This document shows, piece by piece, positions 56,136 to 64,000 of a DNA stretch of 64,000 bases. The notes under the pieces were generated by a model, which worked only from the letters and a program-made list of their open reading frames with translations, was not told the origin of the DNA and made no database searches. Source of the DNA: Plasmodium malariae (lineage: Eukaryota; Apicomplexa; Aconoidasida; Haemosporida; Plasmodiidae). The position numbers were made by a program, and so were the translations under genes. The stretch lies in the NCBI RefSeq assembly GCF_900090045.1, contig NC_041788.1, positions 1,798,001 through 1,862,000 on the forward strand, read 5' to 3'. Numbering within the stretch: position 1 is the stretch's first letter; each line of letters begins with the position of its first letter.

Positions 56136-57920
56136 ATGTATATAAAAACTTTAATTTTATTAAATATAGTATTATGCATTTATAACATTTTAGCAACAAA
56201 ATATAGCAAAAATGTCAAAAGAGTCAAAAAAGTATACATTAATACAGTACACACTGCTGCTTACAAATTGGGGTGCTCCAATTTAATAAAAAAAAAAAGA
56301 ATGCATAACCCCATAAGACGTAATAAAAAACATAGTAATAAAAGTAAAAGTGTCGAATATAATGAATACGGTATGAATATAAAATTTTTAAAAATAAATG
56401 AAAACAAAGTGATAGAAAATTTAAAAAAAAGATGTATGGAAACAAACATAAATGACGTAATGATATTAAAAAATTTAATAGACACAAAAAATAAACTCGA
56501 AGTAGTAAGAAATGATCTCAGAAATAAACGAAAATTATTATCAGATAATGTTAAAAATTTGATATTTTCTCAAAAAGACACAACAATTAAAAAGGTAATA
56601 CAAAGGGAATTTTCGTGTAATCCTAAGAAGGAAAAAAAGTCAGAATCGTCCTTAAATAATGACAATTTTAATAATAGTCAAAATGACATTTTCGACAATT
56701 CCAATGTGATGGAACAAAACGAACAAATACGAACTCGTCACTCAGAATTAAGTAGTGATGAAAAAAATGAACATTTACAAAATGTTAATATACAGAAAAA
56801 AATAGAGAAGGTTAAAAACGAGATGAACGAAATCAACAATAGTATTGATCTAAGTGAAGCAAAGATATTAAATTTAAAATTGCAAATAGATGAATATTTT
56901 AATAAACTACCAAACATCTTATTGAGTAAAGTCCCTGAGGGTAGAACGGCCAACGATAATAAAATAGTCAAGACATATAAAATAAAAAATATCGAAATTA
57001 ATAAAGCTAATACTTTTTTAGAATCTCATGAAAATATTATAAAAAGATATGATAACAATAGTATCTTTTCAAATATATCTAATAAAATAGGATTTGGGTA
57101 CAATATACTCGTAAATAATATAGCAAAATTGGAAAGAGCTCTAATACATTTTATGATAAATACTCATGTAAATAAGTTTATGTATACTTATGTAAAAACT
57201 CCAGTAATTGTATCCAAAAGTGCATTAATAAATACAGGTCAATTACCAAGGTTTGAAAATGATATATTTAAAATTAATAGCAATTATAAAATTATAAATG
57301 AGGAAGCCTATTTAATACCAACAAGTGAAGTCTCCTTATTAAATTTATTTAAAAATTCGTTAGTAGATTATGAGAAGCTACCTATTAAATTAGTTAGTCA
57401 TTCATCCTGTTTTAGAATAGAAAAAAATTTTGCTTACGGTAAAACAACCAAAGGATTATTACGTGAACATATTTTTGAAAAAGTAGAATTAATAGCTATT
57501 ACTGATAGAAAAACATCTCCTTATTATTATAAAGATTTAATTAAACACTGTGAATATATTTTAAAGAAATTAAAAATACCATACAGATTGGTACTACTAA
57601 ATTCCAGTGAAACACCATTCTCTTCATCAGTATGTTACGATATAGAGGCATGGTTACCTAGTCAGAAAAGATTCATTGAAGTATCTTCTTGCTCCAACTG
57701 TTTAGATTTTCAGTCAAGGAAATTACATTTAAAATATAAAAAAGGTAATAAAAATTTTTATTGTCATACCATCAATGGATCAGGTTTGGCTGTCGGAAGG
57801 GTTTTAGCAATTATATTAGAGCAGTACCAAATACAACGAAATTCAAAAAACGAACAAAATCAGTTAATTATACCTAAACCCTTGCAAAGATATATGAACG
57901 CAGCAACAATAAACCTTTAA
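56136..57920 (+). CDS. Seryl-tRNA synthetase, apicoplast
   Basis: Class II aminoacyl-tRNA synthetase charging organellar tRNA-Ser. Single exon, 594 residues. The N-terminus is a signal peptide (MYIKTLILLNIVLCIYNILA) followed by a long basic transit region (KNVKRVKKVYINT; KKKRMHNPIRRNKKHSNKSK), the bipartite apicoplast leader. The antiparallel coiled-coil tRNA-binding arm follows (about 95-280) with an Asn/Ser-rich insertion at its tip. Catalytic motifs are motif 1 around YVKTPVIVSKSALINTGQLP, the serine-binding TSEVSLLNLF (cognate TxE), motif 2 SCFRIEKNFAYG..TKGLLREHIFEKVE and motif 3 NGSGLAVGRVLAIILE. PEGRTAND precedes the catalytic core. The cytosolic enzyme would lack this leader. Confidence 0.92.
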   Translation: MYIKTLILLNIVLCIYNILATKYSKNVKRVKKVYINTVHTAAYKLGCSNLIKKKRMHNPIRRNKKHSNKSKSVEYNEYGMNIKFLKINENKVIENLKKRCMETNINDVMILKNLIDTKNKLEVVRNDLRNKRKLLSDNVKNLIFSQKDTTIKKVIQREFSCNPKKEKKSESSLNNDNFNNSQNDIFDNSNVMEQNEQIRTRHSELSSDEKNEHLQNVNIQKKIEKVKNEMNEINNSIDLSEAKILNLKLQIDEYFNKLPNILLSKVPEGRTANDNKIVKTYKIKNIEINKANTFLESHENIIKRYDNNSIFSNISNKIGFGYNILVNNIAKLERALIHFMINTHVNKFMYTYVKTPVIVSKSALINTGQLPRFENDIFKINSNYKIINEEAYLIPTSEVSLLNLFKNSLVDYEKLPIKLVSHSSCFRIEKNFAYGKTTKGLLREHIFEKVELIAITDRKTSPYYYKDLIKHCEYILKKLKIPYRLVLLNSSETPFSSSVCYDIEAWLPSQKRFIEVSSCSNCLDFQSRKLHLKYKKGNKNFYCHTINGSGLAVGRVLAIILEQYQIQRNSKNEQNQLIIPKPLQRYMNAATINL

Positions 57921-58148
57921 TATATAGAATTTCAAGTTACCTGCATTTGCAACATTTTACTTGAAATTAAAACAGGCATATATTGGGAAATACATAATTG
58001 TATAAGTATACATGTAGTCTTTTTCATTTCTACAATATGTATGATTTTAATTTTTTCAGTTTCCTTTTTAATTTTTTTTTTGCTGATTTATATTTTACAA
58101 AAACTTGCATTTAAACGACTGTTCGTAATCTATATTCTTAAAAATAAA

Positions 58149-58187
<39 letters not shown>

Positions 58188-58846
58188 TAATAAATAAATG
58201 AACAAATAGTAAACTACAGCACTAAACAAACATAGCCAAAGCACATTTTTTAACGAAACATGATGAAGTTTCTTTTTAACCTTAATATTATACTACGTGA
58301 AAAATATTAGATAAATAGTATGTACAATATTATTCTGCACATGCCACATATATTTAGGTACACGTGAAGAATATTATATGTAAGCAAAATTGTAAGGACA
58401 ACTTTGTAATTTACTTATAACGACGTTATTTGATTTACACTTTAATTTTTTTTTTTCCTCTCAAATTATATGTATATATGTAATGTTGCTGTAATTTACG
58501 CTATTAATTATGTGCATTTCTTATATATTTCCATTTTTTTTTTTAAGTATACTTCACTCATTTTAAAAGGTTTATTTTGTCAATACATTTTTTTCATATA
58601 AAACTAAGCACGAATAACGAATAAGAAGATTTAAAAAAAAGAACAAAAATTAAATTAATTTATTAATTAATAGTTTAGTTTGTTTTAAAAAAAGTAAATT
58701 GCAATGGAATAAAAAATTGGGACTTGTATGTATGTATGGGTGTATGTATGTATATATATACATATATACATATGTAAAAACGTACATATCTAGTATGCGT
58801 GCACGCACCATGATACACCTTTTTCGTCCATCCTTTATGTAATAAT
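57921..58846. other. AT-rich intergenic sequence
   Basis: (TA)n at 58155-58182, short T tracts, no coding-like frame. Probably holds the promoter of the gene at 58847. Confidence 0.55.
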
Positions 58847-59686
58847 ATGATGAATTCATTTCTAAAAAATTGTGTATCATCAACAATTAAGAAATACGAA
58901 AAAAAGAGTAGAAGATATGAACTGCTCTACAAATATTGTTATACCTTAAAAAGGGAATTCTCAAATATTAAGACAAATAATAATAAGAAAAGGAAAAATT
59001 ATGACAGAAATTTAAATTTAAATATGCATGTAAATTCAAGGTATGAAGATGAACGAGATATTTACTTTAACAACAAACTAATTGAAAAAAAAATCGCTGA
59101 TATACAAATAAAGAATAGCCATAATAAATTAATGTTTGAATATTTGCCTATAGAAGGAAGAACAAATAATGTACCAATAGGTTTCAAAATAACTCATTAT
59201 ATTTTTTTAGTTGCCCTTTCCAGTGGAGTATTATTAATTCATATATTGCCGGAAGTGAATAAAGAAAGTTATATACGAGATATATTAACATTAGAAATAT
59301 ACTGTTGTTCTTGTTTTTTAGTGTTCAATGGTGGGTTTAATTCATTTCTTCAACTAATTCAGTATGCAATACCTCCCAATAGGAAATACAAAGGTTTACG
59401 TAATAGTTTACGTTTTATCTCTTCCTTAATACCATTATTTTTTGGTTTAGTATCATCATCCTTATGTGAAAGTTTTCCAAAGGATAGCATATTACTTTTA
59501 TGTGTATCATATATTACCTTACTCTTAAATTACTATTTTTTACATATAAAGTGCCTAATACCCGCATGGATGTTTAAGGAACATAAGATCGTTATATCAG
59601 TTGTTATTCTTAATCTGCTCCTATTACTAATAAGTGAAGCACAAATTTATAGGGGAAGAAAAGTTAAAATACATGTTGATGATTAA
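58847..59686 (+). CDS. TMEM69/DUF3429-like membrane protein (tentative)
   Basis: Single exon, 279 residues. The N-terminal 105 residues are basic (NSFLKNCVSSTIKKYEKKSR, TLKREFSNIKTNNNKKRK), compatible with a mitochondrial presequence and matrix segment. About five hydrophobic segments follow: ITHYIFLVALSSGVLLIHIL, YCCSCFLVFNGGFNSFLQLI, RFISSLIPLFFGLVSSSL, ILLLCVSYITLLLNYYFLHI and HKIVISVVILNLLLLLISEA. FLVFNGGFNSF, LIPLFFGLV and LIPAWMFKE align in order with the DUF3429 pattern (LSFLGGxHW, PLLxA, LPxWYxxLR). TMEM69 is a poorly studied mitochondrial protein. Homology is inferred by eye. Confidence 0.68.
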   Translation: MMNSFLKNCVSSTIKKYEKKSRRYELLYKYCYTLKREFSNIKTNNNKKRKNYDRNLNLNMHVNSRYEDERDIYFNNKLIEKKIADIQIKNSHNKLMFEYLPIEGRTNNVPIGFKITHYIFLVALSSGVLLIHILPEVNKESYIRDILTLEIYCCSCFLVFNGGFNSFLQLIQYAIPPNRKYKGLRNSLRFISSLIPLFFGLVSSSLCESFPKDSILLLCVSYITLLLNYYFLHIKCLIPAWMFKEHKIVISVVILNLLLLLISEAQIYRGRKVKIHVDD

Positions 59687-60812
59687 CTAATATAGAAGCA
59701 GTTCAGGGAGGTACTTATATAACACGGGGCCGTGTGTAAAATTCAACTAAAGGAAGATGACTTCTTGAAAAAATGCAGGTAACAATTGTGAAAAATTGAG
59801 AATGAAGAAGGGCGGAAAAAAACCATAAACATGTATATATTATACATATATTTATGCGTTCATATGTTCATAATTTCATATGTTCATACGTTCATACGTT
59901 CATATGTTCATATGTTCATATGTTCGTACGTTCATATGTTCATATGTTCATACATTCATGCGCATAAATGTGCATATATCTCTGAACACGTCAACTTAAC
60001 CAGTGGCTTTTCTTTTTAAATAAAAGGTAAACATGATGATGAAAACAAAATTGTAGAAAGCTCATAAAAGTGTAAAATCATGGCTGTGCAATATCGAAGC
60101 TCAATATTTCATTTTAAATAAACACTATATTATATATTATATATTAAATATTATATATTACATTTTATACATTATACATTATACATTATACACAATGATA
60201 CGAAAAGTTACGGTATCATTAACGGGATAAATTAAAACAAAACTGAATGATATTTTGCATTTATTAAAAACACCATATTCTTTTAGTACGTAAAACTTAG
60301 TTCAATGCATAGGAAATCAAAAATATTACACTAATTTTATTGAAAACATAAGAAAATAAAAAAAAATAATAAAAATAATGTATAAAATAAAAATACAAGA
60401 AGTCGGTGGTGTGATATAATTTTATAAGGTATTCTCTTCCCATATCATTTGATATAAAATATTGTATAGGTGAAGCACTTCATACTATTTTATTTATTTG
60501 AATAAATTGTTTTTTTCTCCCCTTACTAATAACAAATTAAAATTATTATATAGGAAAAAAAAAAACATATATAAGGAATATATTTAACACAATTAAACTT
60601 ACAAATACGTGAAAATGAAAATATTTGTATATATATTATACACATATATAAACATATATATAAAAATGTATATATGTATATATTTATTTATATATGCCAA
60701 GAATATTGCAGAATATTAAATAAAAACACAATTTCAGCAACTGCACGTTTCACGTAAAAAGGATATTATTCGTATGTTTTATAATTTTATCATTTTGTTA
60801 AAAAAAAAAAAA
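59687..60812. other. Intergenic region with 8-bp repeats
   Basis: Contains the GTTCATAC/T array and, at 60125-60195, (TTATATA)n and (CATTATA)n-like short repeats. The right part is the GPDH promoter and leader. No gene; the frame through the array (59831-60019) is a repeat artefact. Confidence 0.55.
59857..59959. repeat. 8-bp tandem repeat (GTTCATAY)
   Basis: About 12-13 copies of GTTCATAT/GTTCATAC with occasional GTTCGTAC, in the intergenic region between the TMEM69-like gene and GPDH. Confidence 0.85.
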
Positions 60813-63024
60813 ATGTATAGAAACCTTTTAGATATATTGAAAGAAGGCCCACTTAAGGTAAAATTAAAGAATAAAAAAAAGAAGTAAAAAAAAAAAAATT
60901 AAATAAAATAAATGAATAAATAAATAAACAAATATATAACAAGCACAATGGCGCATTAACATTTTTTATATAACTGTATAATATTTGAAATAAAGCATAA
61001 AACAGTAAGAATTTTTTTTAGTATATTTTCTGAAATAAGTCACATTACATTTATATAGATAAATCTACAAATGTACGTAAAATTATTTGTATATTTATAC
61101 GGACGTACATTCACAAAGGTGGTTATGGGGACTGCTTAGAATGCTTAGGAAAATAACTTACTAATATATACCCATATATATATATATATGTATATATATT
61201 TACGCTTATATGTACACATTTTCCCTATGAACAGATATCAATACTGGGAAGCGGAAACTGGGCTAGCGCAATTAGCAAGATTGTTGGTACCAATGCAAAA
61301 AACAATTATTTATTTGAAAATGAAGTAAAAATGTGGATTCGAGATGAAATAGTAAACGGAGAGAAAATGGTGGACATAATTAATAAAAAACATGAAAATA
61401 CCAAATATTTACAGGGTGTTCCTTTACCGCATAATATTGTGGCTTATTCTGATATGTCTAAGGTTATAAATAATGCTGATTTATTGATATTTATTATCCC
61501 ATCACAATATTTGGAAAGTGTATTACATTTAATTAAAGAAGACAAATCAATTAAAATAGAAAAACATGTAAAAGCCATATCATTAACAAAGGGTTTCATT
61601 GTCAAAAATAATAAAATGATACTCTGTTCAAAATATATTAGTAATTCTTTGGATGTTCCTTGTTGTGCATTGTCTGGTGCTAACATTGCTATGGTAAGTA
61701 AAACAAACTTAAAGAGTGCATACATATATATTTATATTAGTCGTTGTAAAACAACAAAAAAAGAATGCATATATACTTATGTAAATGAGCTTGCTTATTA
61801 TTGATATATTACGTTTTCATAATATGCGCATATACATATAATTTGTATCTATTTAAATTCTTTTATATAACAGGATGTTGCAATGGAATGCTTCTCAGAA
61901 GCTACAATTGGAGGAGATGACAAAGACGCATTACCAATTTGGCAAAGGGTCTTTGATATGCCTTATTTTAAAATAAATTGCGTTAATGAATCAACTGGAG
62001 TTGAAGTAGGAAAAAAAAAAAAAAAAAAGAAACACCAAACAGTTGCACACACTGCAAATGTATAAAAGCAATACGATACCTTTTTTTTTTTTTTTTTTTA
62101 TCATAATATATAATATATATTATATATTATATGTTATATATTATATGTTATATATTATATGTTATATATTATATGTTATATATTATATGTTATATATTAT
62201 ATGTTATATATTATATGTTATATATTATATGTTATATATTATATGTTACGTGTTATACGTTATATACCACGTGTTGTATATTATGTCTTATGAATTATAT
62301 TTTGTGCTACTTAGATTTGTGGAGCCTTAAAAAATATTATAACGTTAGCAGCTGGATTTTGTGATGGTCTAAATGTTTCTCCAAATTCCAAGTCGGCAAT
62401 TATACGAATTGGAATTAACGAAACAATGCTTTTTGCAAAAAAATTTTTTAATTACTCGGATGTTAGCATACTTCTTGAAAGTTGTGGAATTGCTGATATT
62501 ATTACTTCCTTTTTAGGGGGAAGGAATGCAAAATGTTCTGCTGAGTTTGTAAGGTGCCAGTTGAAAAAGTCATGGGAAGAACTGGAGAATGAAATACTCA
62601 AGGGGCAAAAATTACAGGTTAATGATTCTTTCATTATATGGAAATATATAAATTAAAGCGTACACACACAAAGCACTTTGAAAGGAAAAAAAAAAAAAAA
62701 TATACATATATACATATATATATAAGCATATAAACATACATACATATAAGGAATAAAAATAATGCTGTAAAAATACATATAGTAAGCACACATAAGGGGG
62801 TAACCTGTTAGCTAATATATATTTCGATTTAACAAAAAAAAAAATTTTTCTTTTTACAGGGAACTGTGACTTTAAAATATGTTTACCAAATGATTAAAGA
62901 AAGTAATGCAACCCATGAATTTCCCCTTTTTACGATTCTTCATAAAATTTCATTTGAAAATGAAGAGCCCACAAATTTATTAAAAACATTTATGAATTAC
63001 ACAATTTCGACAGTAAACCCTTGA
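60813..63024 (+). CDS. NAD-dependent glycerol-3-phosphate dehydrogenase
   Basis: Cytosolic enzyme interconverting dihydroxyacetone phosphate and glycerol 3-phosphate, linking glycolysis to lipid synthesis and NADH balance. Five phase-0 exons (60813-60857, 61235-61693, 61874-62005, 62315-62617, 62860-63024) give 367 residues, a normal length. Exon 1 encodes only MYRNLLDILKEGPLK. The Rossmann motif starts exon 2 (ISILGSGNWASAISKIVG). PLPHNIVAYSDMSKVINNAD and TKGF follow. The catalytic lysine region GVEICGALKNIITLAAGFCD spans the exon 3/4 join. The substrate arginine lies in SAIIRIGINETMLFAKK. The end is EEPTNLLKTFMNYTISTVNP. No organellar leader is seen. Confidence 0.93.
62103..62247. repeat. 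14-bp minisatellite inside GPDH intron 3
   Basis: About ten copies of TATATTATATGTTA, following a T tract, within the intron between exons 3 and 4. The last copies decay to TACGTG variants. The region is open in two frames as Tyr/Met/Leu/Ile peptides, an artefact. Confidence 0.9.
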
Positions 63025-63864
63025 TGTAAATGTTAATGTATATACGTATGTATATACACGTGTATGTATTTATTTATATGTGTATATATGTATATACACA
63101 CGTATCATATACGGCTATCACCTTAAATAATATGTGTAAAATAATGTTTTTGTTTAATTTTTACTATAAATCATGATTTTGCTTCCACATTTTATTTCAG
63201 ATAAATTCTTATATTGTACATTATTAACTGTTCATTATTTTTATTCTTTTTAAAAGATAAAAATACAATTAATGTAGTATAAATGTGGCTTAAATCAAAC
63301 AATTGGAATAATTCATCTTCATATATTTTTCTTTGATTTTTTATTAAAAATTAAAAAAAAAAAAGGAGACACGTGAAAAAATATATAATTATCGCTTAAC
63401 AAATATATATATGTATATGCACATATATATATTAAAATATTGTGGTTCGATGTATTTTTTGTTTTGATTAAATAATTAGAAAATGTTGTCAACAAAAAAT
63501 TGAAAAAATATATCACAAAAAATAAGTTAGGTAATGTATCTTGAATATTACATATTATGTAAATAATACACATGTATTTTTATTTCCACCAAATGAACCT
63601 CAAAAAGAAAGGATTAAACTAAAAATCTGAATTGAAGTTAAGGGAATATAATCTTTAAATACAGACATTCATGTATGTTGTAAGTGTGTTTACCAGAATA
63701 AATTAAAATTAAAAATAAAATTTAAATATCAATGTTGGGCAATATCTTGAATTAATTATTATTTCGTAATTTTTACCTTCATTTCTTTGAATATATATAT
63801 GTATATACACACACATATATACTACATATCAGCACTTTTTTAAAAGGGTCTTAATGCGCAAAAA
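63025..63864. other. Convergent intergenic region
   Basis: Between GPDH (plus) and the partial gene at the right edge (minus). AT-rich with a (TA)n stretch near 63790. No gene. Confidence 0.5.
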
Positions 63865-64000
63865 TTAGTTAATAGTTTGGCATATCTTTGTCTTCATCCT
63901 TGTTTTTTTTTTTTTTTTTTTTTTTTTGGTTAAGCTGTTAGAATTAACTACAACATTAGCATCTACATTTGCTTTTACAGTTTGTAATTTCAATCCAATT
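63865..64000 (-). CDS. Partial gene, C-terminal end only, with poly-Lys tract
   Basis: The minus strand from the window edge reads IGLKLQTVKANVDANVVVNS then NSLT, then a run of 25 A giving about eight lysines, then a short tail. With 25 A the frame ends TRMKTKICQTIN (stop at 63865). With one base more it would read NKDEDKDMPNY (stop at 63869), which looks more natural. A signal-recognition-particle SRP19 gene is next in P. falciparum as I recall, and a Lys-rich tail would suit it, but nothing visible proves it. The rest of the gene is outside the window. Confidence 0.45.
   Translation of the reverse strand, partial: IGLKLQTVKANVDANVVVNSNSLTKKKKKKKKTRMKTKICQTIN

Noticed and set aside
62043..62364. 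Tyr/Met/Leu/Ile frames within GPDH
   Set aside because: They cover the 14-bp repeat of GPDH intron 3; the flanking exons splice cleanly around it.
1..64000. tRNA, rRNA, CRISPR array, insertion sequences, prophage
   Set aside because: Looked for tRNA T-loop signatures, spaced direct repeats and transposase motifs by eye and saw none; the tandem repeats are ordinary micro- and minisatellites. A tRNAscan-SE and Rfam search would settle small RNAs.

Overview
The window is nuclear chromosome sequence from a malaria parasite (Plasmodium). The evidence is extreme AT richness, long poly-A/poly-T and (TA)n runs, short AT-rich introns in many genes, Asn/Lys/Ser-rich insertions inside conserved enzymes, and apicoplast-type and mitochondrial leader sequences. 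From memory, the order PIG-O, geranylgeranyltransferase beta, adrenodoxin-type ferredoxin, thioredoxin peroxidase 2, SUN1, CYP32, CPN10, SR10, apicoplast seryl-tRNA synthetase and glycerol-3-phosphate dehydrogenase matches a P. falciparum chromosome 12 block (about PF3D7_1214100 to 1216200). The proteins and the repeat style look like a non-falciparum species, but I cannot name it.

Layout. 0.5-6 kb: eIF2B epsilon and a small two-exon membrane protein (both minus). 7-12.8 kb: PIG-O (plus) and a SET-domain protein (minus). 13.7-16.4 kb: a protein prenyltransferase beta subunit and EMC6 (minus). 17.8-24.4 kb: a secreted five-exon protein, mitochondrial ferredoxin (minus), a membrane-anchored ABM-like protein, a possible undescribed minus-strand gene at 22.8-23.1 kb, and a short secretory-leader protein. 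26-33.7 kb: a multi-pass membrane protein, mitochondrial peroxiredoxin and the SUN-domain protein. 34.7-40.8 kb: cyclophilin CYP32, CPN10 (minus) and a HERP-like membrane protein (minus). 41.8-50.5 kb: a tiny RIIa-domain protein (minus), SDHAF4, a 1368-residue Asn/Ser-rich repeat protein (minus) and radial spoke head 9. 52.4-63 kb: SR10, apicoplast SerRS, a TMEM69-like protein and NAD-dependent glycerol-3-phosphate dehydrogenase. A gene entering from the right edge is cut off.

Genes are transcribed singly; there is no operon logic. Themes recur: mitochondrial and redox function (ferredoxin, peroxiredoxin, SDHAF4, CPN10), ER and GPI biosynthesis (PIG-O, EMC6, HERP-like), and male-gamete axoneme or nuclear-envelope biology (RSPH9, the RIIa protein, SUN1). 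Several genes needed hand splicing to be complete: a lone-ATG exon in CPN10, a 10-nt first exon in ferredoxin, a 51-nt last exon in EMC6, and a three-exon 67-residue RIIa protein. All exon joins are read from GT/AG sites, phase and homology by eye; none has transcript support here.
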